A stretch of DNA of 64,000 bases from SIG77 sp045589595 (GTDB lineage: Bacteria > Verrucomicrobiota > Lentisphaeria > Victivallales > UBA1829). The translations under genes were made by a program, and so were the position numbers. The stretch lies in assembly GCA_045589595.1 (NCBI GenBank), contig JAZNPK010000028.1, positions 103,123 to 167,122 of the forward strand, read 5' to 3'. Every line of letters starts with the position of its first letter. Position 1 is the first letter of the stretch. The notes under the pieces were generated by a model that ran no database searches, had not been told where the DNA came from, and saw only the letters and a list, made by a program, of their open reading frames with translations. Positions 8,772 through 17,952 of the stretch are shown here, in pieces.

Positions 8772-9505
8772 GACGGGGGATTTTCTTCCTGTTGTTTCTG
8801 ATTTGCTTCAGCTTCTTCCCGTTTCAACCGTTCGAGCAGTTTTTCCGCGGCGGAACATTCCGCATGTTTCCGGCTGGATGCTGTGGCATTTTCGGGATCG
8901 TGTTTGCCCAGCCTGACTTCCACCGTGTATACTGGCATGTGATCGGGTCCGCTGACGGAGAGGACGCGGTAGGAAGGGATCCCCATACCGCGCTGCTGTG
9001 TGAATTCCTGCAAAGCGCCTTTGGGGTTCTGACCGTTCAGGACCGATCTGGGATCGGGGATCTGCCGGTTGAGGATATTCAGGAAAAATGTTCTTGCGGC
9101 ATCCAGCCCCTGATCAAGGTAGATGGCGCCGACGAAAGCCTCGAATGTATCACAGAGTGTGGAATCGCGGTCTGCGCCGTTGAGTTCGATTTCGCCCCTG
9201 CCGAGGAGGAGGTAATCGCCGAGTCCGATACTGCGTGCAAAGGCGGAAAGGGAATCCTGATTGACCAGAGCCGACCGGATCCTTGTCAGCATCCCCTCCT
9301 GCAGATCGGCATACCGTTTATAAAGTTCTTCAGTCATAAGGATCTGGACCACGGCATCGCCGAGCAGTTCCAGCCGCTGATTGTCATATTTCAGATTATG
9401 TTCAGCGGCAAAAGATTTGTGAGTGAACGCCTCCCGGCAGAGTGCGGGATCGTTGAAATGGAGTCCGAAGACTCTTTCCAGTTTTGTAAAATCGCCTGCG
9501 GACAT
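8768..9505 (-). CDS. rnc: ribonuclease III
   Basis: RNase III cuts double-stranded RNA in rRNA processing and antisense control. The signature QRLELLGDAV (residues 43-52) includes catalytic Glu46 and Asp50; the second acidic pair is Asp119 and Glu122 in LCDTFEAFVGAIYLD. A C-terminal double-stranded RNA-binding domain (about 163-232) contains NPKGALQEFTQQ and the Ala/Lys-rich final helix. Length is 245 residues, slightly long because of a polar tail. It is the first gene of a two-gene unit with the alcohol dehydrogenase. Confidence 0.95.
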   Translation of the reverse strand: MSAGDFTKLERVFGLHFNDPALCREAFTHKSFAAEHNLKYDNQRLELLGDAVVQILMTEELYKRYADLQEGMLTRIRSALVNQDSLSAFARSIGLGDYLLLGRGEIELNGADRDSTLCDTFEAFVGAIYLDQGLDAARTFFLNILNRQIPDPRSVLNGQNPKGALQEFTQQRGMGIPSYRVLSVSGPDHMPVYTVEVRLGKHDPENATASSRKHAECSAAEKLLERLKREEAEANQKQQEENPPS

Positions 9506-9628
9506 ATTCAGCTGCGTTTCTCCTGTTCAGTTTTACGGGATCTTATTTTAACATCATTAATATAGGCGTTCAATCAAAAAATGCAAGACGCTGTTCAAAA
9601 CCTTTCGGGAGTTCCGTAAAAAATCCAC

Positions 9629-9657
9629 TTGCAAAAAGGGGATAGATGCGCTATATT
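9629..9657 (+). promoter_or_regulatory. promoter of parE-parC
   Basis: TTGCAA (9629-9634), exactly 17 bp spacer, TATATT (9652-9657), lying 18 bp before the ATG at 9675. This is one of the clearest sigma-70-type promoters in the window. Confidence 0.7.
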
Positions 9658-9674
9658 ACCGGCGTAAAATAAGT

Positions 9675-11522
9675 ATGAAGAAGGATTGGAATATGCCGCT
9701 GAATGAAGAAACTGACCTGCTTCAACCGCAGGTTGCCACTTATGATGAACATGATATCAAAACCCTGCAGGGTCTGGAGCATATCCGGCAGCGTCCGGGT
9801 ATGTATATCGGGCGTCTGGGAGACGGTGCTTCCCCCGAAGACGGTATTTATGTTCTGTTCAAGGAAGTGATCGATAACTCCATTGACGAATATGTGATGG
9901 GGTTTGGTCGCCGGATCGATGTGACGATCGAAGAAAATACGATCACGATCCGCGACTACGGGCGCGGTATTCCTCCCGGCAAACTGGTGGATTGCGTATC
10001 CAATCTGAATACGGGCGGAAAATTTGATTCCGATAAATACCAGTTTTCTGTGGGGATGAACGGCGTCGGTACCAAGGCGGTGAATGCGTTGTCCAGCCGT
10101 TTTGTTGCGGAATCCATCCGCGGCGGAAAATCCAAGCGTGCCTTTTTTGCTTATGGAAAACTTCAGGAAGTGATCGACTCTGACACGGAAGAACGGGATG
10201 GGACGCGGATCAGTTTCACGCCCGATCCGGAACTGTTTGTCAATTACCGGATCCGGACGGAATTTGTGGAACGGCGTCTGTGGATGTATGCCTACCTGAA
10301 CAGCGGTCTCTCTCTGTATCTGAACAATCAGCGCTACTACTCCAAAAACGGTTTGCGGGATCTGCTGGACAACGAGATCGAAGCCGATTCGGAACTTTAT
10401 CCCATCGTTCATTACAAGGACAACCGGATAGAATTTGCATTCTGCCATGCGGCGGACAGCGGTGAAAAATATTTTTCATTTGTGAACGGTCAGTACACCA
10501 CCGACGGCGGGACGCATCTTTCCGCCTTCAAGGGCGGTTTGCTCCGGGCAGTGAACGAACATTTCAGCAGCGAATTTGATGCGCGGGACCTGCGTGACGG
10601 TATTGTCGGTGCGGTTGCGGTCAAGATCAAAAATCCCGTATTTGAATCCCAGACCAAAAATAAACTGGGCAATACCGATGTGAAAGCATGGATCGAAAAT
10701 ACGGTCAAAACGGCAGTGATCGACTTTCTGCTGAAAAATCCGCCGGAAGCTGAAAAACTTCTGGAAAAAGTCAAGCGCAACGAAGAACTCCGCCGTGCGT
10801 TCAACAAGATCAAAAGCGGCACCAAAGAGATGGCAAAACGCCTCAGTCTGCGGAACAGTAAATTGAGCGATTGCAAATGTCATTTCGGGGATCACTCCAA
10901 ACTGGCGGACAATACCATGATCTTTCTGGTGGAAGGTGACTCTGCGGGCGGCAGTCTGACCCAGAGCCGTGATGCCAATTATCAGGCAGTCTTTTCCCTG
11001 CGCGGCAAACCCCTGAATTGCTACGGCAAGAAACTGGATCAGGTCTATACCAACGAGGAACTGTACTACATTACCAAGACGCTGAACATTGATGAAGATG
11101 TGGAAAATCTGCGCTATGCCAAAGTCATCATTGCATCCGATGCCGACGTTGACGGACTGCATATCCGCAATCTGCTGATCACGTTCTTCCTGAGTTATTT
11201 TGAGTCGCTGGTCATGAGCGGTCATCTTTATATCCTTGAAACGCCTCTGTTCCGCGTCCGCAACAAACACGAGACGCATTACTGTTATACGGAACAGGAA
11301 CGGGACGAAGTTGCGGCGAAACTGGGCAAATCTGCAGAGATCACCCGTTTCAAAGGTCTCGGTGAGATCAATCCGGATGAGTTTCAGCAGTTCATCGGAC
11401 CGGATATCCGTCTTGAAAAGGTGACGATCGAAAACAGCAAAGGCATCCCGGAAATGCTGAAGTTCTATATGGGTGACAATACCCCGGAACGTTGGGAACA
11501 TATTGTGGAACATCTGGTGTGA
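9675..11522 (+). CDS. parE: DNA topoisomerase IV subunit B (ParE-type)
   Basis: This is the ATPase subunit of a type IIA topoisomerase, 615 residues. The N-terminal GHKL ATPase has HIRQRPGMYIGRLGDG, EVIDNSIDE and the GVGTKAVNALS loop; the TOPRIM part has VEGDSAGGS and DADVDGLHI. The short length without the large insert, together with the stretch DGIYVLFKEVIDNSIDEYVMGFG, resembles the ParE of Bacteroidetes and PVC bacteria rather than GyrB. A downstream partner, parC, begins 4 bp after the stop. ATGs at 9675 and 9693 both fit; the first is used. A gyrase B-like role is the alternative. Confidence 0.9.
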   Translation: MKKDWNMPLNEETDLLQPQVATYDEHDIKTLQGLEHIRQRPGMYIGRLGDGASPEDGIYVLFKEVIDNSIDEYVMGFGRRIDVTIEENTITIRDYGRGIPPGKLVDCVSNLNTGGKFDSDKYQFSVGMNGVGTKAVNALSSRFVAESIRGGKSKRAFFAYGKLQEVIDSDTEERDGTRISFTPDPELFVNYRIRTEFVERRLWMYAYLNSGLSLYLNNQRYYSKNGLRDLLDNEIEADSELYPIVHYKDNRIEFAFCHAADSGEKYFSFVNGQYTTDGGTHLSAFKGGLLRAVNEHFSSEFDARDLRDGIVGAVAVKIKNPVFESQTKNKLGNTDVKAWIENTVKTAVIDFLLKNPPEAEKLLEKVKRNEELRRAFNKIKSGTKEMAKRLSLRNSKLSDCKCHFGDHSKLADNTMIFLVEGDSAGGSLTQSRDANYQAVFSLRGKPLNCYGKKLDQVYTNEELYYITKTLNIDEDVENLRYAKVIIASDADVDGLHIRNLLITFFLSYFESLVMSGHLYILETPLFRVRNKHETHYCYTEQERDEVAAKLGKSAEITRFKGLGEINPDEFQQFIGPDIRLEKVTIENSKGIPEMLKFYMGDNTPERWEHIVEHLV

Positions 11523-11526
11523 TATT

Positions 11527-14043
11527 ATGGCAAAGAAGAAAAAACCAACCGTTGAAGAAGAAGTGAAGACCGATGCCGTCACGCCGGAACCGGAAGAACA
11601 GTACGATGTTCCCGCAGAAGAGGAAGTGACCGGCAGCGGAGACGAACCTGAATACGAAGACGAAGACCCTGAAGCCGTCAATGCGGATGCGCGTCAATCG
11701 GCGGCATCCTCCAATTCCCGGCTCAAGGAGATGATGAATCAGAACTTCATCGAATATGCTTCCTATGTGATCAAAGACCGTGCCATTCCCGATGTGGATG
11801 ACGGATTCAAACCTGTTCAGCGGCGTATCCTCTGGGCAATGAATATGGTGGACGACGGCTCGTTCCATAAAGTGGCAGGAGTCATTGGCGATACCATGAA
11901 GTTCCATCCCCACGGTGACGCATCCATCGGCGGGGCTCTGGTCTATCTGGCGAATAAGGAACTGTTCATCGAAAAACAGGGGAACTACGGCAGTATCATC
12001 ACCGGCAAACCGGCAGCCGCCCCCCGTTATATTGAATGCCGTCTGACCAAACTGGCAAAAGATGTGCTGTTCAACCGGGACATTACGGAAGTTGTCGATT
12101 CCTACGACGGCAGAAATGTGGAGCCGGTTGTCCTGCCGTCCAAACTGCCCACTCTGCTGATCATGGGCGCGGACGGTATCGCTGTCGGCACCAATACCAG
12201 GATCATGCCCCATAACTTTACGGAAGTGCTTCAGGCGCAGATCGCCCTGTTGAAAGGCGAACCCTTTGTGCTGTATCCCGATTTTATTCAGGGCGGCATC
12301 ATGGACGTTTCCAAGTACGAGGACGGCAAAGGAAAATTGACCGTCCGGGCAAAACTTGATATTGAAAAACGGGACATCGTGATCCGGGAGATCCCCGCCA
12401 TGACTGATACCGAGCGGCTGATGACATCTGTCGATAACGCCATCAAGAAGAACAAGATCAAGATCGCCACGCTCCATGACTATACGGCAAAAGATGTGGA
12501 TATTCACCTCGTTCCCATCCGCGGATACGCTCCGGAGAAGGCGCTCAATGCCCTGTACGCTTATACGGATTGTCAGCTTTCCATCTCCTGTAATCCCATG
12601 GTCATTATGGACAACCGTCCCTGCTGTCTGAGCATTACGGAGATCCTGAAACGCAATACGGAAAAACTGATCCGGTACCTTACGTGGGAACTGCATATCG
12701 AATCCGGAAAATGTCTGGAAAAGATCCTTGCCCGGACATTGGCGCAGATCTTCATTGAAGAAGGCATCTACAAACGCATCGAAAAATGCAAATCCCGCGA
12801 AGCCATGTTCAAAGAAGTCCGTACCGGATTGGAAAAATTCCGTTCCGAATGGCAGCCGCTGGTGCAGGCTCTCCATGAAAATATTCTGAATCAGCCGCAC
12901 ATCATCCCCATCGACAAAGAAATGCAGGAGCGTCTGGATCAGATGGCTGCAGGGATCGTGCCGGACAGCGAGATCGCGAAACTGGTGGAAATCCCCATCC
13001 GCCGTATCTCTGCGTTTGAAGTGGATGAAAACCGTGAACAGATCGCTCTGCTGCAGAAAACACTGGATACCGCACAGAAAAATCTGAAACGCATCAAGCA
13101 GTATGCTATCAAATTCCTGCAGGGACTGATCGACAAATACGGCGCCATGTTCCCCCGCCGCACCGAAATCTGCACGGACGGTTTTGAAAAAATCGATATG
13201 CGGAAAGTCGCCCTGAACAATATCCGTGTCGGCTGGGACAAAAAGAATTGTTATATCGGCACCAACGTCAAGAGTGACGACAGTATCATGTGCAGCGAGA
13301 TCGATCATCTGCTGTGTATTGAACGGACCGGCGAATACAAGATCATCAACATCCCGGAAAAGATCTATATCGACCGCCTGTATGAGTTCAGAAAGTACGA
13401 CAAAACAACGGAATTCGGTATCGTTTACTCCGAAAAGAAGACCGGAAAAGTCTATATGAAACGGACCGTGATCGACAAGTTCATCACGGATAAGGAATAC
13501 CGGATCATACCGGACGGATGCCGTCTGGAAATGATCACTCCCAGAGCCGGAGCGATTTATGAGATCCGCGTGGATACCCCCATCAAATCGCGTCAGGTGC
13601 AGGAGATCAACCTGATGGATGCGCCGCTGCGTTCCCCGAAAGCGGGCGGTACGCCGATTTCCCTGCGGAAATTGCAGAAGATCACATTCGTCCGCTATCT
13701 GGATGAATCCGATGCTGCGGCTGAAAACGATCCCGGTCTGTTCGCGCCGGGCGAAGTGGAAACTGCCGGACCCGTGGAAGAAACACCTGTAACGGACGGC
13801 CCGCAGGAAACGGCTGAACCGGAAACTGCCGGACCCGTGGAAGAAACGCCCGCTGTCAAGCCGGAAAAAACGGTGAAGCCCCGGACGAAAAAAGAGAAAA
13901 AAGCAAAAGTCGTTGATCCTGAACCGGTAATGGAAGAATCTTCTGATGATGCCGATGCCGGAACTCCGCCTCCGCCCGCAGAGACTGCAGAAGGCGGGGA
14001 AGAGGATGAGACCTGGGGCATTCAACCCGATCTCGGATTCTGA
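11527..14043 (+). CDS. parC: DNA topoisomerase IV subunit A (ParC-type)
   Basis: This is the DNA-cleaving partner of the preceding ParE. The start is set at the ATG at 11527, since upstream in-frame codons overlap parE. The 838 residues comprise an acidic N-terminal extension (about 1-60), a winged-helix/tower core with DGFKPVQRRILWAM (92-105), catalytic Tyr168 in APRYIECRL, and a reduced C-terminal region. It ends in a long low-complexity Glu/Pro/Thr and Lys-rich tail (about 745-838) in which a 27-bp segment is directly repeated (13758-13784 and 13821-13847). The tail and the acidic N-terminus are unusual additions to the family core. Confidence 0.9.
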   Translation: MAKKKKPTVEEEVKTDAVTPEPEEQYDVPAEEEVTGSGDEPEYEDEDPEAVNADARQSAASSNSRLKEMMNQNFIEYASYVIKDRAIPDVDDGFKPVQRRILWAMNMVDDGSFHKVAGVIGDTMKFHPHGDASIGGALVYLANKELFIEKQGNYGSIITGKPAAAPRYIECRLTKLAKDVLFNRDITEVVDSYDGRNVEPVVLPSKLPTLLIMGADGIAVGTNTRIMPHNFTEVLQAQIALLKGEPFVLYPDFIQGGIMDVSKYEDGKGKLTVRAKLDIEKRDIVIREIPAMTDTERLMTSVDNAIKKNKIKIATLHDYTAKDVDIHLVPIRGYAPEKALNALYAYTDCQLSISCNPMVIMDNRPCCLSITEILKRNTEKLIRYLTWELHIESGKCLEKILARTLAQIFIEEGIYKRIEKCKSREAMFKEVRTGLEKFRSEWQPLVQALHENILNQPHIIPIDKEMQERLDQMAAGIVPDSEIAKLVEIPIRRISAFEVDENREQIALLQKTLDTAQKNLKRIKQYAIKFLQGLIDKYGAMFPRRTEICTDGFEKIDMRKVALNNIRVGWDKKNCYIGTNVKSDDSIMCSEIDHLLCIERTGEYKIINIPEKIYIDRLYEFRKYDKTTEFGIVYSEKKTGKVYMKRTVIDKFITDKEYRIIPDGCRLEMITPRAGAIYEIRVDTPIKSRQVQEINLMDAPLRSPKAGGTPISLRKLQKITFVRYLDESDAAAENDPGLFAPGEVETAGPVEETPVTDGPQETAEPETAGPVEETPAVKPEKTVKPRTKKEKKAKVVDPEPVMEESSDDADAGTPPPPAETAEGGEEDETWGIQPDLGF
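13758..13847 (+). repeat. 27-bp direct repeat inside the parC tail
   Basis: The same 27 bases, coding ETAGPVEET, occur at 13758-13784 and 13821-13847, a period of 63 bp (21 codons). It looks like a recent in-frame duplication in the disordered C-terminal tail. Confidence 0.85.
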
Positions 14044-14067
14044 TAACAGGACCTGAATGGAACGATG

Positions 14068-14098
14068 AACGGCATCCTCTGACCGGGGATGCCGTTTC
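14068..14098 (+). terminator. hairpin after parC
   Basis: AACGGCATCC (14068-14077) pairs with GGATGCCGTT (14087-14096), a 10-bp stem with a 9-nt loop, followed by a short T/C-rich stretch. It is a probable intrinsic terminator, although the T-run is weak. Confidence 0.6.
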
Positions 14099-14159
14099 GC
14101 TTTCCGGGGGGATTATCTTATTATCAGGAAAAAAATAGCGTATAAAACAAGATTCACGC

Positions 14160-14188
14160 TTGAAAAATCAACATAACGGGTGTATTTT
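14160..14188 (+). promoter_or_regulatory. promoter of nifJ
   Basis: TTGAAA (14160-14165), 17 bp spacer, TATTTT (14183-14188). A strong Shine-Dalgarno (aaggagg, about 14238-14244) follows before the ATG at 14251, leaving a 5' leader of about 55 nt. Confidence 0.6.
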
Positions 14189-14250
14189 AAAAGTATTGTT
14201 GTATTTCAAGATCGCAACCTTTAACATAAACACCCGCAAGGAGGATATCT

Positions 14251-17200
14251 ATGCCGGGAAAAATCAACACACAGGACGGTAACTATGCCGCCGCGTATGT
14301 CGCTTATGCAATGAGCGAAACCGCTGCCATTTACCCCATCACCCCGTCTTCGACCATGGGCGAATGGGTTGACCAGTGGGCAAGCGAACACAAGAAAAAC
14401 ATCTGGGGCAAGGAAGTTTCCGTTGCCGAAATGCAGTCTGAAGCCGGTGCTGCAGGCGCGGTCCACGGCTGTCTCGCAGCCGGTTCTCTGACCACGACCT
14501 ACACTGCTTCCCAGGGGCTGCTCCTCATGATCCCGAACATGTACAAGATCGCCGGTGAACTGCTCCCGACCGTCTTCCATGTTACCGCCCGTGCTCTGGC
14601 ATGTCAGTCCCTCGCCATCTTCGGTGACCACTCTGACGTGATGGCTTGCCGTAACACCGGTTTCGCCATGCTCTGCGCCAACAGCGTGCAGGAAGAAATG
14701 GACCTTGCTCTGGTTGCTCACCTCGCCACCTATAAAGCAAAAGTTCCCTTCCTCCAGTTCTTCGACGGTTTCCGTACTTCCCACGAAGTCCACAAATTTG
14801 AAGAGATCCCCTACGAAGATATCGCCAAGCTTGTCGAACCCAAGTACATCGAAGAATTCCGCGCCCGCGCTCTGCGTCCGGAAGATCCTGTGACGAAGGT
14901 CGGCGCCCAGAACGGCGACGTTTACTTCCAGGGCCGTGAAACGGTCAACAAATTCTACAATGCCGCTCCGGCGATCGTTCAGGAATACATGGATAAAGTT
15001 GCTGCTGTCACCGGCAGAAACTACAAACTCTTCGACTATGTCGGCGCAGAAGATGCCACCGATGTGATCGTTGCCATGGGTTCCAGCTGCGAAACCATCG
15101 AAGAAGCCATCACCTATCTGAACAGCACCCGCGGCACCAAGTACGGCTTGATCAAAGTCCGTCTGTACCGTCCCTTCTGCACGGAAGCATTCCTGGCTGC
15201 TCTGCCCAAGACTGTGAAGCGCATCGCTGTTCTCGACCGCACCAAAGAACCCGGTGCGATCGGCGAACCGCTGTATCTGGATGTCAAAGTTGCCGTCAAC
15301 GATCCCGCCATCACCATCATCGGCGGCCGTTATGGTCTTTCCTCCAAGGAATTCTCCCCCTCCATGGTCCTCGCGATCTACAAGCACCTGGCTTCCGCCA
15401 ATCCGTTCCACGGCTTCACTGTCGGTATCACGGACGACGTCACCAACATGTCCATCCCTGTGGATGAACAGATCGTTACCGAACCTGCCGGCACCACGAA
15501 CTGCATGTTCTACGGTCTGGGCGGCGACGGTACCGTCGGTGCGAACAAGACCACCATCAAGATCATCGGTATGTACACGAACAAAGATGCTCAGGCATAC
15601 TTTGCTTATGACTCCAAGAAATCCTTCGGTCTGACCTGCTCCCACCTGCGTTTCTCCGATGCTGCGATCAAGTCCACCTACCTGATCACCAGCCCGGACT
15701 TCGTCTCCTGCTCCACCGCTGCCTACATCGGCCGTTATGACCTGCTCAAAGGCATCAAAGAAGGCGGTACCTTCCTGCTGAACAGCCATTACAGCAACGA
15801 CGAAGTGTTCGCTCATCTGACGCGCGATATGCAGGAAACGATCATCAACAAGAAGATCAAATTCTACAATATCAATGCTGAAGCCATCATCAAGAACATG
15901 CCCGGTCTCCGCGGCAAAGGTGCCAACACCGTTATGATGGTCGCTTACTTCAAAGTTTCCGGCATCGTTCCCTTTGAACAGGCATCCGAAGGCATGAAGA
16001 AACTCAATGCCAAGACCTTCGCCAAGAAAGGTCAGGATGTGATCGATATGAACAATCAGCTGGTGGACCTCGCTGCTGATGCCTGCCAGGAAGTTCCTGT
16101 TCCCGCATCTCTCGACGGCGTTCCCTTCTTCACTCCGGCGAAACTTATTCCGGATGATGCCAGCGAATTTGCCAAGAAGATCATCGAACCCAGCATGCAC
16201 AACGAAGGCGATTCCATCCCGGTTTCCGCCATGTCCGTTGACGGCACGCTGCCCACCGGCACTGCATGCCTCGAAAAACGCGGTATCGCTCCCCGGGTTC
16301 CCCAGTGGGTCACCGCCAACTGTATCCAGTGCGGTGTCTGTGCTTCTGCATGTCCCCACGCTGCGATCCGTACGAAACTGATCGCTCCTGCTGATCTCGC
16401 CGGTGCTCCGGAATCCTTCAAGGTGAAACCCGCGATCCCCGCATGCGATGATCTCCAGTTCAAAGTTCAGGTCTATATCGAAGACTGTACCGGTTGCGGT
16501 GTCTGTCTTGACCAGTGCCCCATGGCGAAGAAAGAAGGCAAACAGGCTCTCGTCTGGTCTTCTCTCGAAGCCGAACGCGCTGCCGGCGAAAACGCAAACG
16601 AAAAATTCTTCGATGCCACTCCGGACAACGTGATGGGCAAGAACACGACTGCCACACTCAAGGGCGCCATGCTCCGCAAGCCCCTGTTTGAATTCTCCGG
16701 TGCCTGCGCGGGCTGCGGTGAAACTCCGTACGTGAAACTGATGGCTCAGCTCTTCGGCGAAAACGCGATCATCGCCAACGCAACCGGCTGTTCCTCCATC
16801 TACGGCGGTACCTTCCCGACCATTCCCTACACCAAATCCAAAGACGGTCGTGGTCCGGCATGGGCGAACTCCCTGTTCGAAGACAACGCTGAATTCGGTT
16901 TCGGTATGCGTATGGCTGTCGATTCCAACCGCGAAATGCTGAAACAGGAAGTGGAAAAAGTTCTCGCCTGTGACGGTGCCTGCCAGGATCTGAAGGATGC
17001 TCTCAGTGCTGCTATGGCTCACTGGAACAACTCCAAGACCGACGAAGCAATCGCCGCTCAGAAGACTGCCAAAGCCGCCATCGCAAAAGCCCTCGAAGGC
17101 TGCTGCTGCGAAGAAGGCAAAGCCATCCTCTCCAAGATCAGCGAACTCTCCGACTACTTCTGCGACAAGAGCGTGTGGATCATCGGTGGTGACGGCTGGG

Positions 17201-17799
17201 CAAACGATATCGGTTACGGCGGTATCGACCACGTTGTCGCTATGGGCAAGAACGTGAACATCCTCGTTCTCGACACCGAAGTGTACTCCAACACCGGCGG
17301 ACAGTCCTCCAAAGCCACTCCGACTGCTGCAGTTGCGAAATTCGCAGCCGGCGGTAAGAAGACCTACAAGAAGAACATGGGCTTCATGTGCATGAGCTAC
17401 GGCTATGTGTACGTTGCCAGTGTTTCTCTCGGTGCAGACCGCAATCAGGTCCTCAAGGCGTTCCGCGAAGCTGAAGCGTATGAAGGTCCGTCCATCATCT
17501 TCGCTTATGCTCCCTGTATCGCTCACGGTATCGATATGAGCAAGACCCAGACCGAGCAGAAACGTGCTGTTGATGCCGGTTACTGGCCGCTGTACCGCTA
17601 CAATCCGGCTGCTGAAGTTCCCTTCAGCTGGGATGCCAAGGCTCCCACCGGCAGCTATCAGGAATTCATCCGCAGCGAAGGCCGTTATAAAGCCCTCGTG
17701 AAAGCCAACCCCGAAGAAGCGGAAGCCCTCTTTGAACAGGCTGAAAAAGATGCGTCCAAGCGCATGAGCTTCTATCAGGAAGTCGGCAAACTGATGTAA
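14251..17799 (+). CDS. nifJ: pyruvate:ferredoxin (flavodoxin) oxidoreductase
   Basis: This enzyme oxidises pyruvate to acetyl-CoA and CO2 and passes electrons to ferredoxin or flavodoxin, the central step of anaerobic sugar breakdown. It is a single-chain enzyme of 1182 residues. The N-terminal pyrimidine-binding region starts with YAMSETAAIYPITPSS. A ferredoxin domain has CIQCGVCASACP (about 691-702) and CTGCGVCLDQCP (about 747-758). The C-terminal TPP domain has CAGCGETPY (about 819), TGCSSIYGG and GGDGWANDIGYGG. Codon usage is strongly skewed to C-ending codons, more than in neighbours, suggesting very high expression. It is monocistronic, with its own promoter and a strong terminator. Confidence 0.97.
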   Translation: MPGKINTQDGNYAAAYVAYAMSETAAIYPITPSSTMGEWVDQWASEHKKNIWGKEVSVAEMQSEAGAAGAVHGCLAAGSLTTTYTASQGLLLMIPNMYKIAGELLPTVFHVTARALACQSLAIFGDHSDVMACRNTGFAMLCANSVQEEMDLALVAHLATYKAKVPFLQFFDGFRTSHEVHKFEEIPYEDIAKLVEPKYIEEFRARALRPEDPVTKVGAQNGDVYFQGRETVNKFYNAAPAIVQEYMDKVAAVTGRNYKLFDYVGAEDATDVIVAMGSSCETIEEAITYLNSTRGTKYGLIKVRLYRPFCTEAFLAALPKTVKRIAVLDRTKEPGAIGEPLYLDVKVAVNDPAITIIGGRYGLSSKEFSPSMVLAIYKHLASANPFHGFTVGITDDVTNMSIPVDEQIVTEPAGTTNCMFYGLGGDGTVGANKTTIKIIGMYTNKDAQAYFAYDSKKSFGLTCSHLRFSDAAIKSTYLITSPDFVSCSTAAYIGRYDLLKGIKEGGTFLLNSHYSNDEVFAHLTRDMQETIINKKIKFYNINAEAIIKNMPGLRGKGANTVMMVAYFKVSGIVPFEQASEGMKKLNAKTFAKKGQDVIDMNNQLVDLAADACQEVPVPASLDGVPFFTPAKLIPDDASEFAKKIIEPSMHNEGDSIPVSAMSVDGTLPTGTACLEKRGIAPRVPQWVTANCIQCGVCASACPHAAIRTKLIAPADLAGAPESFKVKPAIPACDDLQFKVQVYIEDCTGCGVCLDQCPMAKKEGKQALVWSSLEAERAAGENANEKFFDATPDNVMGKNTTATLKGAMLRKPLFEFSGACAGCGETPYVKLMAQLFGENAIIANATGCSSIYGGTFPTIPYTKSKDGRGPAWANSLFEDNAEFGFGMRMAVDSNREMLKQEVEKVLACDGACQDLKDALSAAMAHWNNSKTDEAIAAQKTAKAAIAKALEGCCCEEGKAILSKISELSDYFCDKSVWIIGGDGWANDIGYGGIDHVVAMGKNVNILVLDTEVYSNTGGQSSKATPTAAVAKFAAGGKKTYKKNMGFMCMSYGYVYVASVSLGADRNQVLKAFREAEAYEGPSIIFAYAPCIAHGIDMSKTQTEQKRAVDAGYWPLYRYNPAAEVPFSWDAKAPTGSYQEFIRSEGRYKALVKANPEEAEALFEQAEKDASKRMSFYQEVGKLM

Positions 17800-17832
17800 T
17801 TCAGTACAGCAGAAATCATCAAGTTGGTTTCA

Positions 17833-17868
17833 AACCGGGGCAGATCATGGATCTGCTCCGGTTTTTTC
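17833..17868 (+). terminator. terminator of nifJ
   Basis: A 14-bp stem (17833-17846 with 17850-17863, one G-T pair, 3-nt loop atg) is followed by a run of T, 34 bp after the nifJ stop codon. Confidence 0.85.
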
Positions 17869-17890
17869 GTATCTGTGTGGCGGGTGCGGC

Positions 17891-17918
17891 TTGTAAAAAA
17901 TTGTTTTGCGTGTATAGT
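17891..17918 (+). promoter_or_regulatory. promoter of the GH1 gene
   Basis: TTGTAA (17891-17896), 16 bp spacer, TATAGT (17913-17918). The Shine-Dalgarno ggaaggag precedes the ATG at 17953. Confidence 0.6.
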
Positions 17919-17952
17919 TACGCAGAGAATGATTTAACGGAAGGAGATAAAA

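Noticed and set aside
11392..14025. Open frame of 877 codons antisense to parC
   Set aside because: The sense frame is an unmistakable topoisomerase subunit with promoter and coupling; the antisense product is low-complexity and Phe/His-rich without known motifs.
14221..17526. Long open frame of 1101 codons antisense to nifJ
   Set aside because: It is a shadow of nifJ: the translation has no recognisable domain, no ribosome site, and the frame is open because the strongly biased codons of nifJ rarely give stops on the opposite strand.
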